64,000 nt of DNA from Verrucomicrobiaceae bacterium (GTDB lineage Bacteria > Verrucomicrobiota > Verrucomicrobiia > Verrucomicrobiales > Verrucomicrobiaceae), in contig JADJPW010000011.1 of assembly GCA_016713035.1 (NCBI GenBank), positions 67,132 through 131,131 on the forward strand. Reading direction: 5' to 3'. A model generated the notes under the pieces. That model made no database searches, was not told the DNA's origin, and was given only the letters and a program-made list of their open reading frames with translations. The first letter of the stretch is position 1. Every line of letters begins with the position of its first letter. A program made the position numbers and the translations under genes. This document shows, one piece after another, positions 52,483 to 61,586 of this stretch.

Positions 52483-53619
52483 ATGACCACCCCTTCCGCT
52501 CCCCTATCTGTCGATTCGATCCGAGAGCTGCCGCTCGAAGAGCAACTCGTGGGGGTGAATGCCAAGACCGGGCCTTATCTCCAGGCGGGGAGGTCGATGC
52601 GGCGAGTGAAGGGGTTTCAGGCGCAGACGAATTGCTTCCACATCATGTCACGCACCTACGGTGGGGCGGTGTTTTGGGATGATGTGGAGAAGGAGGCGCT
52701 GCGCAGGGTGCTTTGGAGGCTGGCGGAGTTTTGTGGGGTGCGGCTATTGACCTATTGCGTGATGGGGAACCACTTTCATGCGCTGGTGGAGGTGCCAGAT
52801 CAGAAAAGGTGGGTGGAGGAGCAGTTTGGTGGGCCGCTGGGGGAGGAGCGGCTGATGCGGCACCTGCGGGTGCTGTATAGCAAGGTGTTCGTGGAGCAGT
52901 TGCAGGAGGAGTTTGCGGAACTGCGGAAGCGGGGCTCGGAGGCGGTGGTCCAGCATCGGTTGGGACTGCTCAAAAGGCGGTTTTGTGATGTGGCGGTGTT
53001 TGTGAAGGAGGTGAAGCAGCGGTTTTCGCGTTGGTATAACAAGCGGCACAAGCGGAAGGGGACGCTGTGGATGGATCGTTATCGGAGTGTGCTGGTGGAG
53101 GGGAAAGGGAACCCGCTATTGGCGATGGCGGCGTATATTGATCTGAACCCTGTGAGGAGTGGGCTGGTGAGTGATCCGAAGGATTACCGGTGGTGTGGGT
53201 ATGCTGAGGCGCTGGGAGGTAATAAGGAGTGCCAGCGGGGGATATGTCGTGTGACGGGGCGGGATGCGGCGGAGACGGACTGGGTGAAGAGTGGAGCGCG
53301 GGAGGGGTATCGGCAGATGCTGTTTTCGATTGGGCGTGAGGTGAAAACGGGGGATGGGAAGGCGGTGGCGCGGCGTGGAGTGAAGCGCGAAAAGGCCGAG
53401 GAAGTTTTGGAGCAAAAGGGGAAGCTATCGCTGGGTGAGTTGGTGCGCACGAGGGTGCGGCATTTCACGGCGGGGGCGGTGATTGGCGGGAAAGACTTTG
53501 TGAATGCGTTTTTTAACGAGAATCGCTGTCTGTTTGGCCCTACTCGCCGTAGTGGGGCGCGGCGAATGCGCGAGGCGGAGGGCGACGTTCATGCGCTGCG
53601 GGATTTGCAGGGTGAATGA
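52483..53619 (+). CDS. REP-associated tyrosine transposase (long RAYT)
   Basis: 378 residues. HUH motif VMGNHFHALVEVP, YSKVF, GTLWMDRYRSVLVE and AAYIDLNPVRSGLV (with the Tyr region) identify the Y1 family. The extra about 130 residues after GLVSDPKDYRW are typical of the longer verrucomicrobial/planctomycete RAYT group and are absent from the short one at 29557. Codons end mostly in G or T, unlike the C-ending codons around it, which suggests foreign origin or a local strand bias. The four GTAG repeats at 50.6-52.4 kb lie just upstream. Confidence 0.88.
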   Translation: MTTPSAPLSVDSIRELPLEEQLVGVNAKTGPYLQAGRSMRRVKGFQAQTNCFHIMSRTYGGAVFWDDVEKEALRRVLWRLAEFCGVRLLTYCVMGNHFHALVEVPDQKRWVEEQFGGPLGEERLMRHLRVLYSKVFVEQLQEEFAELRKRGSEAVVQHRLGLLKRRFCDVAVFVKEVKQRFSRWYNKRHKRKGTLWMDRYRSVLVEGKGNPLLAMAAYIDLNPVRSGLVSDPKDYRWCGYAEALGGNKECQRGICRVTGRDAAETDWVKSGAREGYRQMLFSIGREVKTGDGKAVARRGVKREKAEEVLEQKGKLSLGELVRTRVRHFTAGAVIGGKDFVNAFFNENRCLFGPTRRSGARRMREAEGDVHALRDLQGE

Positions 53620-53629
53620 GGCTGGTGGC

Positions 53630-55195
53630 TTATTTGCTGAAGTATTTGTCGCCACGCATGACGGTGCCGTCTTTGAGGACGACGCTGAAGGTGCCGCCGT
53701 TGGAGCGGGCGAGGCGGTCCATGTCGGCAGCGGCATCGGTTTCCATCATGACGCTGGTGTGTATGATGGCTCCGCTGCCCATGCGGTGGTTTTCCTGGGT
53801 GATGATGTCGATCCAGCCCATTTCATCGACGCGTTGGCCGTCGGTCATAAAGAAGATGATGTCGGGGCGGGGATTGGCTTTGAGGGCCATGAGGATGCCG
53901 GAGCCCCAGTTGGTGCCGCCGTTGGTGGACATTTGGGCGATGTTTTTGCGGCTGTCGTTGATGTTGAAAAGCGTGGCTTGGAGGAAGGGGAAGCTGGGGA
54001 TGCGGGCGCTTTTCCAGTCTTCTGGTGAGATGGGCCAACGGTATTTTTCGAAGGCGTCGCCTTTGGAGGGATCGACGATGTTGTGGGGCCAGGCGAAGTC
54101 GGAGAAGCAGAGGATTTGGTAAAAAGTGCCGGCGGGAATTTTGGCGAGGCTTTTGTCGAGCTCGCGTTTGAGTGCTTGGATGCGGCTGGTGCCGCCTTCG
54201 CCGACGGCTTCCATGGAGCCGGAGACATCGACGACGAAGACGACGCGTTTGCCGAAGGCGGTCTGGCCGAGAAAGTTGAAGGCACCGCCGCGGCCGATGC
54301 CTGCTCCGAAGCCGCCGCCTGCACCGCCGAGTCCGCCGCCGCCGAGGCCTGCGGTGATGGCTCCGACGTTGCCGAGGGCGAGTTTGTCGGTCATGTCGGA
54401 GAGGTCGATGTTGTCCATCTGCATCTCAGGGAGCTGGATGTCTGAGGCGATGGATTGGACGCTGATGCGACGGAGCGGGGGTTGTTTACGGGTCCAGGTT
54501 TGGCGCTTTTGTTTGACGCGTTGTTCGAGGGCGTTGCTGGCGGCGGCTCCGGCGGGGTTGCCGCCGGGGAGGAAGTCCACTTGCTTGTTCATCACATGGC
54601 GGACGGTGATGAAGGCTCCGATGGCGAGGAGGAGGAAATGGATGATGATGCTGGCGGCGAGGGAGTTGGCGCCGATTTTTTCTTTCCAGGTGAGCCAGAA
54701 GACGTGTTTTTTTTGTTCTTCGCTGAGTTCGGGCTCGGGGGGTGGTTTGGGGACGTCGAGTGGGTGAGTGTCTGCGGGGAGCGATTCGGGGTTTGGGGGA
54801 GGGGATTTGACCTCTGGGGGCTGAATTTGGAGCTTGGGGGGAGCTTGGATGACGATTTCGTGGTTTTCGTCGATTTCGGGCTCTGGGGCGGTTTGGGGGA
54901 TTTGGGGGATTTTTTCGAGTTGGGGCTCGATTTGGGATTGGGGCGGATTTTCGTATTCTGGCTCGGGTGCGGCCTCGAGTTCAATTTCAAGCTCAGGCTC
55001 GGGTTCGTCGGGGTGGGAGGACTCGGGCTGGATGGGCTGTTGTTCTGCGATGGCGGCTTCTGCGGCGGCTTTTTGGACTTCCTTTTGCTGCTGGTGCTCG
55101 TGCCAGCGGTCGTCGCGGTCGATGAGGTCGTCATCGTCATGATCCGCCACTGTGGGTAGGGCGTGGAGGTCGATGTCCTGTTGGTGGCGGCTCAT
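53630..55195 (-). CDS. membrane-anchored vWA-domain protein
   Basis: 521 residues. The N-terminal 170 residues are acidic and Pro/Gln-rich (EPEPELEIELEAAPEPE) and should be cytoplasmic. One membrane helix at about 178-199, then a Gly-rich linker (GGGGLGGAGGGFGAG) and a von Willebrand A domain with the metal-site motif DVSGSM (323-328) and later MTDGQRVDE. The vWA side would be periplasmic. Role unknown; it binds a partner through metal. It faces the sigma-54 activator gene across 98 bases. Confidence 0.85.
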   Translation of the reverse strand: MSRHQQDIDLHALPTVADHDDDDLIDRDDRWHEHQQQKEVQKAAAEAAIAEQQPIQPESSHPDEPEPELEIELEAAPEPEYENPPQSQIEPQLEKIPQIPQTAPEPEIDENHEIVIQAPPKLQIQPPEVKSPPPNPESLPADTHPLDVPKPPPEPELSEEQKKHVFWLTWKEKIGANSLAASIIIHFLLLAIGAFITVRHVMNKQVDFLPGGNPAGAAASNALEQRVKQKRQTWTRKQPPLRRISVQSIASDIQLPEMQMDNIDLSDMTDKLALGNVGAITAGLGGGGLGGAGGGFGAGIGRGGAFNFLGQTAFGKRVVFVVDVSGSMEAVGEGGTSRIQALKRELDKSLAKIPAGTFYQILCFSDFAWPHNIVDPSKGDAFEKYRWPISPEDWKSARIPSFPFLQATLFNINDSRKNIAQMSTNGGTNWGSGILMALKANPRPDIIFFMTDGQRVDEMGWIDIITQENHRMGSGAIIHTSVMMETDAAADMDRLARSNGGTFSVVLKDGTVMRGDKYFSK

Positions 55196-55293
55196 GGGGC
55201 GGCGGATTGTCGGGGAAAAGTGAGAGTGTTCAAGGCGGATGATGCACGTGAGGACGTTGCCATGCTTGGTTTCAGGGCCTAGTGTGGGAGCGC

Positions 55294-56700
55294 ATGACTG
55301 ATTCTGCCCTTTCTGATAGCCATCTCCTGATTCTCGATTCCGACGCGGACTTTCTCGCGTGGGCGGCTGGGCATTTGAAGGCTCCGGGGGTGAGTATCAC
55401 GACGCATGAGCGTGCGGAGGAGACTCTGGCTTCTTATCAAAAGAGGAGGCCGGACTTAGTTTTGGCGGAGATTCGCCTTTCGGGCGGGGTGAGTGGGGTG
55501 GAGCTGCTGAAGAGACTGCGGCAGACTGATCCGCATGCGATGGTGATTTTGTTTAGCAATGCAGCGGCTACGTCACAGGTGATCGAGGCGATGCGGCATG
55601 GGGCGTATGATGTGCTGCCAAAGGAGCGCTTGCCTTATGAGTTGCGTGCGGTGGTGGAGAGTGCGCTGAGTGCGATCGAGACACGGCGGGTGACGCGTGA
55701 GCAACTGCCGGGTGCGGCGACGGAGTCGATCCAGGAGACGATTATTGGCCGCTCGGCGGCGATGCAGGAGGTGTTTAAGCTGATTGGCCGTGTGTCTCGC
55801 TCGGATGCGCCGGTGATGATTACGGCGGAGAGTGGTTGTGGGAAGGAGCTGGTGGCGCGGGCGATTCATAAGTTTAGCCCGCGGGTGCAGAAGGAGTTTG
55901 TGGCGATTAATGTGACGGCGATTCCGGATAATTTGCTGGAGAGTGAGATTTTCGGTCACGAGAAGGGTAGTTTTACGGGTGCGACGAATTTACGCGTGGG
56001 CCGTTTTGAGCAGTGTGATGGGGGGACGCTTTTTCTCGATGAGATTGGTGATATGCCACTGGCGGTGCAGAGTAAGCTGCTGCGGGTGCTGCAGGAGGGC
56101 GAGTATAGCCGTGTGGGGGGCAATCAGACGCTGAAGACGGATGTGCGGGTGCTGGCTGCGACGAATAAGAATCTGGAGGCCGAGGTGGCGAAGGGCACTT
56201 TCCGTGAGGATTTGTTTTATCGACTGAATGTGGTGCGCATCCACATCCCGCCGCTGCGGGAGCGGCGTGAGGATGTGAGGATGATGGCGGAGTTTTTCCT
56301 GCAAAAGCTCTCGGCGCGGCGGCGTGGGCCGCAGATGCGCTTTACGGATGATGCGCTGGATATGCTGGAGGCTTACGATTGGCCGGGGAATGTGCGTGAG
56401 CTGGAGAATACGATCCAGCGTGCCTGTGCACTGTGTAATAGTGACATTTTGCTGCCTTCGGATATTCCGCTGGGTAGCAAAGGCAGCCGCCATCACGGTC
56501 CTGCGAGTCAGATGACCCGCATGCGGGATGCGCTGACCACGCTGGTGCATTTGGCGGGGCAGTCTCCTGATCTGGAGCTGATGCCGTGGATCGCGCATGA
56601 GGTGGAGCGGATGGCCCGGAAGCATGCTGAGGAGCCTGCGGTGGCCCCATCTGCGCCCCAGGCGGCGGCACCAGTGAAAAAGGGCCGTAAATCAATCTAG
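55294..56700 (+). CDS. sigma-54 activator with atypical receiver
   Basis: 468 residues from ATG 55294. The receiver has Asp15/Asp17 and Lys110, but the phospho-acceptor Asp is Glu59 (LVLAEIRL). The AAA+ domain has Walker A TAESGCGKE (Ala for the first Gly), GSFTGA in place of GAFTGA (225-230), LFLDEIGDMP and the arginine-finger region. After the AAA+ domain about 80 residues follow (ALTTLVHLAGQSPDLELM) with no recognisable Fis-type helix-turn-helix. It may act without specific DNA binding, and the Glu may mimic phosphorylation (inference). G/T-ending codons. Confidence 0.88.
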   Translation: MTDSALSDSHLLILDSDADFLAWAAGHLKAPGVSITTHERAEETLASYQKRRPDLVLAEIRLSGGVSGVELLKRLRQTDPHAMVILFSNAAATSQVIEAMRHGAYDVLPKERLPYELRAVVESALSAIETRRVTREQLPGAATESIQETIIGRSAAMQEVFKLIGRVSRSDAPVMITAESGCGKELVARAIHKFSPRVQKEFVAINVTAIPDNLLESEIFGHEKGSFTGATNLRVGRFEQCDGGTLFLDEIGDMPLAVQSKLLRVLQEGEYSRVGGNQTLKTDVRVLAATNKNLEAEVAKGTFREDLFYRLNVVRIHIPPLRERREDVRMMAEFFLQKLSARRRGPQMRFTDDALDMLEAYDWPGNVRELENTIQRACALCNSDILLPSDIPLGSKGSRHHGPASQMTRMRDALTTLVHLAGQSPDLELMPWIAHEVERMARKHAEEPAVAPSAPQAAAPVKKGRKSI

Positions 56701-56807
56701 GCGGGGGCTGCGCCAAGAGAGGAGTGATGATTTGTCGGCGCATTTTCAACGAAATGCTGCTCACGAGTGACTGAAGGTGCCGCCAACCAAAAAGTGGCTC
56801 CTCCATC

Positions 56808-57023
56808 ATGAAATTTCTCTTCCTCGCCCTCGCCTCCATGTGCCTACTGCAATGCGCTCCAAGCAAGGTGTCGCCGAATCAGCCGCTCTCGGATAAATCC
56901 AATGGCAAAGTGCTCAATGAGCGTTTCTACGAAGTGAATGGCGTGCGCAAAGTGGAGCGCCGTATCATCGTTTCGACGACTCCGAAGCTGGAGACGAAGG
57001 TGGTCACAGAAATCCTGCCTTGA
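56808..57023 (+). CDS. small lipoprotein
   Basis: 71 residues. MKFLFLALASMCLLQC is a lipoprotein signal with lipobox LLQC. The mature part is short, polar and ends VTEILP. No family recognised. It lies alone between the sigma-54 activator and the ceramidase-like gene. Confidence 0.65.
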   Translation: MKFLFLALASMCLLQCAPSKVSPNQPLSDKSNGKVLNERFYEVNGVRKVERRIIVSTTPKLETKVVTEILP

Positions 57024-57049
57024 AGGTTGGATTGCACTGATGCCGAGGG

Positions 57050-58432
57050 TCATTTTTTGACTCGGAAGCTCGGCGGTGTGATGCCGTGTACGGCTTTGGC
57101 GATGAGTGCCTCCACTCCGGTGGCAAAGCGTGTCGGGCGGGTGTAGTAGATCATGGCTCCGCCGCCTTCGTAGCCGCCTTCTTCCCAGACGCGTTGGGAG
57201 GGGATGTAGCAGGGCACATCATTCGTGTAGGCATTCACCCAGGTGCGTGCAGGGTCGAACTCGCGTTTAAAGCGCAGGCTGTAGTCCACGACGACTTCGC
57301 CAGGTAGATTGATGACGAGTAGGTCATGGCCATATTGCCATGTCTGGACGGTGTAGGGTAGGGCAGAGGGGATTTTATCGCCTTTGGCTAGGATGGCTAG
57401 GTGCATGCGTGCGTGGCGTGCGATCCATTTGTTTTTATCGGCGGTATGGGTTTCCCATTCTTGCTGGGTGGGTGCTTTGTCATAGGGCAGAAGGATTTCA
57501 CGCGTAGCGCAGGTGAGTGGGCCACTGACGGTCTGCATGGGGCGGTGGATGAGGGTGGAGAGCTCGCGGGCGATGCTGGTGCCGTGTTGCTCGGCACGGC
57601 TGGGCTGATTACGCGGATAGGGATTCTGGTCTGCGCCACAGCCGATGGCCATGAGGCAGACACTGCCGGGGAAGCGTGCCTGCATTTCCACACGGGCACT
57701 GCCAGCCCAGTCGCCGTGGATCGTGTTTGTGCTGTAAGTGGTGCAGTGGCAGGCGTAGCTGGCATGGGTGGCGATGAGGCGCTTTCCGTCGGCACTTTGC
57801 ACGCGGAGCAGTGGGAGGGAGCGGTCTGTGGGGCCGTTGAAATTGGGTGCGTTTTGTAGAGTGCCATCTTTGGATCGCAGGCGGCGATTGAGGCCGAAGT
57901 AGGCTTTGCCTTCGCTGTGGTCGAGGCGTGCGGGTTCTAGTTTTTCCCATGCCTGTGTCACGGCTTGGACGATCCAGGTCGTGAGGTCTTGGGTGTAGCG
58001 ATGGACGTGCTCACTGTGCTCAGAGCTGAGATCGGTGCCAAAGAGGTTGGTGAGCACGCCTTCGAGCATGGGGGCGCAATGCGTGTGCGAGGAGTGTAGA
58101 GCGAGGCGCTCATCTGCGATGTTTTTACCCGCTGCGGCAAGTCTGCGCAGCACCTCGGCACGGAGGGTGGCGGGGACGCCGCAGTTATCGACGGTGATGA
58201 TGGCGGCAGGTGGCTCATCTTTCCACTGGAGCACCAGTGCGGCGGCTTGGATGCGCTGGGTGATTTTTTCATACTCCGTGGTACGGCTGCCATAGCCACT
58301 GAGGCGCACTGGGTAGTCTGGTGTGATGTCCACGGCGGCAGCGCCAGCTCGCCAGAGAGCGTTTTCTTGCCCAGGGAGTATGGTGCTGATGAAACTAAAA
58401 ATCAGCAGGAGCGGGAGGAAGAGACTGCGCAT
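57050..58432 (-). CDS. secreted neutral-ceramidase-like protein
   Basis: 460 residues from ATG 58430-58432 with signal peptide MRSLFLPLLLIFSFISTILP. Ceramidase-fold marks WRAGAAAVDITPDYPVRLSG, HSSHTHCAP (zinc loop), HASYACHCTTYSTN and LMAIGCGADQNPYPR are as in the gene at 48407, but there is no LamG tail. It ends with GGGAMIYYTRPTRFATG. Exported hydrolase of unknown substrate. Confidence 0.9.
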   Translation of the reverse strand: MRSLFLPLLLIFSFISTILPGQENALWRAGAAAVDITPDYPVRLSGYGSRTTEYEKITQRIQAAALVLQWKDEPPAAIITVDNCGVPATLRAEVLRRLAAAGKNIADERLALHSSHTHCAPMLEGVLTNLFGTDLSSEHSEHVHRYTQDLTTWIVQAVTQAWEKLEPARLDHSEGKAYFGLNRRLRSKDGTLQNAPNFNGPTDRSLPLLRVQSADGKRLIATHASYACHCTTYSTNTIHGDWAGSARVEMQARFPGSVCLMAIGCGADQNPYPRNQPSRAEQHGTSIARELSTLIHRPMQTVSGPLTCATREILLPYDKAPTQQEWETHTADKNKWIARHARMHLAILAKGDKIPSALPYTVQTWQYGHDLLVINLPGEVVVDYSLRFKREFDPARTWVNAYTNDVPCYIPSQRVWEEGGYEGGGAMIYYTRPTRFATGVEALIAKAVHGITPPSFRVKK

Positions 58433-58504
58433 GAGAACGCCATTCTGCCTGAAGTGGAGCATTTTTGGCAAGCGTGAAATACGCCGTCCCCAGAAAGGCG
58501 GGCC

Positions 58505-59203
58505 TCAGGCCTGGATGGTGTAACGGGTGCGGCGGCTATTGAGCCAGCGCACGCCGAACATGTCCATGGTGGCCCTCAGGGCACGGTTCCCGAAGCCGTA
58601 TTTGCTGACGCCACTGACGCGTGCGCGGTGATTGACGGGCATCTCGGTGACGCGCCAGCCCATGTTGCGAATGAGGGCGGGGATGAAGCGGTGCATGCCA
58701 TTAAAGAGCAGCAGCGCCTCACGGCAGTCACGGCGCATGATTTTGAGAGTGCAGCCGGTGTCACGCACGCCGTCTCCGACGAAGCGGCCACGCACGGCAT
58801 TGGCGATGCGGCTTTGTAGGCGCTTGAAGGCGGTGTCCTTCCGCCGTGCGCGGTAGCCGCAGACGAGGTCCCAACCCTGCTGGAGCATGGTGAGCATGGC
58901 GGGGATGTCTGCGGGGTCGTTTTGTAGATCGCCATCGAGTGTGGCGATGATTTCGCCGCGTGCTTGGTGGATGCCGGCGTGCATGGCGGCACTCTGGCCG
59001 CTATTTTTTTCCAGACGCAGCACTCGCACGTGGGGACCGCCGGGGATGTTCTTGAGCGTGGCGTCCGTGCTGCCATCATCGACGAAGACGATTTCGTACT
59101 CACGCCCGGTTAGAGCTGCGTCGATCTGGCGCTGGAGCTCTGCCACATTGCCCTCCTCATTATAAAGAGGGACGACGATGGAGATGGCGGGATTTTCGGG
59201 CAT
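58505..59203 (-). CDS. glycosyltransferase family 2 (DPM1-like)
   Basis: 232 residues. AISIVVPLYNEEGNV, VFVDDGSTDATLK (metal DxD-type site) and TLDGDLQNDPADIP are the standard GT2 A-fold motifs, ending RYGFGNRAL-type (VSKYGFGNRA) and no membrane helix. It would load a sugar on a polyprenyl-phosphate carrier. The GT39-type gene is 9 bases upstream on the same strand, so the two probably form the donor-plus-transferase pair seen in lipid A or protein glycosylation. Confidence 0.93.
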   Translation of the reverse strand: MPENPAISIVVPLYNEEGNVAELQRQIDAALTGREYEIVFVDDGSTDATLKNIPGGPHVRVLRLEKNSGQSAAMHAGIHQARGEIIATLDGDLQNDPADIPAMLTMLQQGWDLVCGYRARRKDTAFKRLQSRIANAVRGRFVGDGVRDTGCTLKIMRRDCREALLLFNGMHRFIPALIRNMGWRVTEMPVNHRARVSGVSKYGFGNRALRATMDMFGVRWLNSRRTRYTIQA

Positions 59204-59212
59204 GCGAGGGCG

Positions 59213-60778
59213 CTACAAATCGGGCGGTCGATAGTCGTGGCAAGAAAAGATTTTCAGCCATCGCACCTCATTGCCCGCATGCATCACGCGGGCCACGGAG
59301 AGCAGCTCCCAGCCAGCAAAATGCCTCGCCAGAGCGGTGGGCGGGGCCGCCGCCGCTGGATCATCGGTGATGAAGATGGCATCCTGGCTGCGGAAGTCAC
59401 TTTTCCCGTCCCGTACGGCATCGTAGCGCGGTAAAAAGGCATACGGGTGCCCCCAGGAGCCATCTTGGAGGGCATGGACGCGTGGAGAGGCCAAAGTGGG
59501 CTGGAGCACGCCGGGGCCGGCTTTTTGGTAAAACTCTAGTGCAGCGGCGAGGAGGCCGTTTCCCGCGATAATGAAGCTCGGCGTGCCTTGGCGGCTCTGC
59601 GCCACTTTTTCCACCGCTGTGTCCAAAAGCCGCGCGGACTCACGCCAGCCGTACATGGCCGCATTCGGGTCTGAGCTGAAAAACCGCGCCCAATCCGTCT
59701 GCGCCGCCATGCGTGGGGCCAAATCCCAGCCCAGGCCGAGTGTGCGCGGCAGATCACTTCGGATGAGGAGCACGCTTTGTAGCCCGGCGAGCACGAGCGC
59801 GGTCGTGCGGAGGCTGATTTTTTGCTCCACTGGCAGCGCTCCAAAGACTGCCGCCTGATGCGCCAGCACCACCGCCGCAGGCACTAGCCACGCCGCACTA
59901 CCCGTGTCCGGCCAGGCCAAGCGTGGTCCATAGAGTAGATCCAGCAGCGCCATCGGCAGCAGACAGCCCAGGGGCAGCGCCCGCATACCTGCCAGCACGA
60001 GCTGGGGTGCCACCTGCCGCGTGAGCAGCACGAGCAGCATCAGGATCAGCGGTGACGCCATCACCACCCAGCGTAGAAAATTCGGCGCTACAGCCACGAC
60101 TGGCCACAGGGCCGCGTTTTCCAGCACCGGCCAGCCATTGCGCCACTGGGCAAGTAGCCAGAATGTCACCGCCGCACTCCAAAACGCCGTGATGATCCAA
60201 AATCCAGGGAATCGCAGGTGATGGCGCAGCCGCTTGGGCCATGCCAGTGCGCAGACGATGCCGAGCAGCAGTCCCAGGCCAGGCGGCGCTGTCAGTGCCG
60301 CGCCCGCTGCGCATGCACCCACGGCCCACCAGCCCCAATGCAGCGGATGCGCATGCAGCAGGGCCATCCGCAGGCATAGCAGCGCCATGGCGGTGAAGAA
60401 AAACATCAGCGTGCCCGGCGTCAGCGTAAGCGCGGCCAGATTAAAGGCGGGCAGCACATTCAGCGCCACGACAGCCCAGCCCGCCACCATCGGATCAAAG
60501 AGGCCACGGGCGAAACGCCACACCGCCAGGGATGCCAGCAGCGCCAGCAACGGCGCCGCACAGCGCACTCCGAACTCATTCATGCCGAAGACCGCCGCAC
60601 CAGCCCGCGCTAGCAGTGACACGAGCACCCCGCCGCCATCCGTCCACGCAGGCCAGCCGCGCCCTGCACTCAGCGCCGCAAAGGCCTCCTGCGGCGAGAG
60701 TTCCACCGTCGGCAACAGCGCCCAGCGCCAGAGCGTGAGCAGACCGAGTCCGATGAATAGAAAGCGCTGGCGCTGCAT
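59213..60778 (-). CDS. GT39-type membrane glycosyltransferase
   Basis: 521 residues from ATG 60776-60778 (MQRQRFLFIGLGLLTLWRW); Met at 60793 is an alternative. About eleven hydrophobic segments; early VELSPQEAFAALSAGRGW matches the acidic loop after TM1 in ArnT/PMT enzymes, where two carboxylates act. It transfers a sugar from polyprenyl phosphate to lipid or protein at the outer face of the inner membrane. Pairs with the GT2 gene. Confidence 0.88.
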   Translation of the reverse strand: MQRQRFLFIGLGLLTLWRWALLPTVELSPQEAFAALSAGRGWPAWTDGGGVLVSLLARAGAAVFGMNEFGVRCAAPLLALLASLAVWRFARGLFDPMVAGWAVVALNVLPAFNLAALTLTPGTLMFFFTAMALLCLRMALLHAHPLHWGWWAVGACAAGAALTAPPGLGLLLGIVCALAWPKRLRHHLRFPGFWIITAFWSAAVTFWLLAQWRNGWPVLENAALWPVVAVAPNFLRWVVMASPLILMLLVLLTRQVAPQLVLAGMRALPLGCLLPMALLDLLYGPRLAWPDTGSAAWLVPAAVVLAHQAAVFGALPVEQKISLRTTALVLAGLQSVLLIRSDLPRTLGLGWDLAPRMAAQTDWARFFSSDPNAAMYGWRESARLLDTAVEKVAQSRQGTPSFIIAGNGLLAAALEFYQKAGPGVLQPTLASPRVHALQDGSWGHPYAFLPRYDAVRDGKSDFRSQDAIFITDDPAAAAPPTALARHFAGWELLSVARVMHAGNEVRWLKIFSCHDYRPPDL

Positions 60779-60848
60779 GGTGTGTATGCCCATTGAATAG
60801 AGTCTCCACGTCGCCTGTCAAAGTGCCGCTCTTCAACTTGTCACTCTC

Positions 60849-61567
60849 ATGAAACGCTCGCTGCTTCTCATCTCCCTACTCTCCGTCATCATCCCTGCTT
60901 CCATCCATGCGGAGGATGCCAAACCCAAGACCGCAGAGGAAATTCTCGAAATCGTTCAGCTCAGTTATGCCCTGCAAAATCATAGAATGACCGGTGCCCT
61001 GCGTGATGATGCCACAGGCCGACAAGAATCGATGGAACTCACCATGGAGAAGCGTGTGATGCGCTTCCGCTTTGCCAATCCAGGCCAGATCATCCACCTG
61101 GATATGAATCCCCGCCCCGCCGTGCTCTACGAGGTGAAAGCAGGCGGCAGCCAGGTCGTCCCGGCCTCCAAGCATGCCGACTACATCCGCGGCATGTCCC
61201 TGAACTATCTCGATCTCTCGCTGAAATTCCTCTATTGGCCGAAACCGCAGCTCCTCGGTGAAAAACGTGTCAGTTTGCAGAAATGCTGGCTCGTCCGAGT
61301 CTCCAATCCCATCGTGGAAGGCCCTATCACACCGTGGACATCTACGTCCACCAGGGCAGTGGCGGTGCCGCCAAAATGGAAGCCTCCGACCGCAATGGAA
61401 AGCTCGTGAAGCGCTTTGAGGTCACCAAGGTCCAGAAAATCAAAGGGCCCGGATGGGCCGTGGGGCCCACTGCGCTGAAGGAAATGAAGATCGAGACTTA
61501 CAATCCATTCAATGGAGAGCGCAAAGGCCGCACTTACATGACGATGGATACCCCGCAGCAGAAGTGA
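60849..61567 (+). pseudogene. LolA-like secreted protein, single-base frameshift
   Basis: Signal peptide MKRSLLLISLLSVIIPASIHA. The rest (QNHRMTGALRDDATGRQESM, FANPGQIIHLDMNP) resembles verrucomicrobial outer-membrane lipoprotein-sorting proteins (LolA/YdbA-like). At about 61321 the frame breaks: after NPIVEG the family sequence goes on in the next frame as YHTVDIYVHQGSGGA up to a stop at 61565-61567. Restoring one C in the run at 61321-61324 mends it. Total about 238 residues if repaired. Sequencing error or real mutation. Confidence 0.75.
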
Positions 61568-61586
61568 TCCTGCGGGCTGAGCTTCA

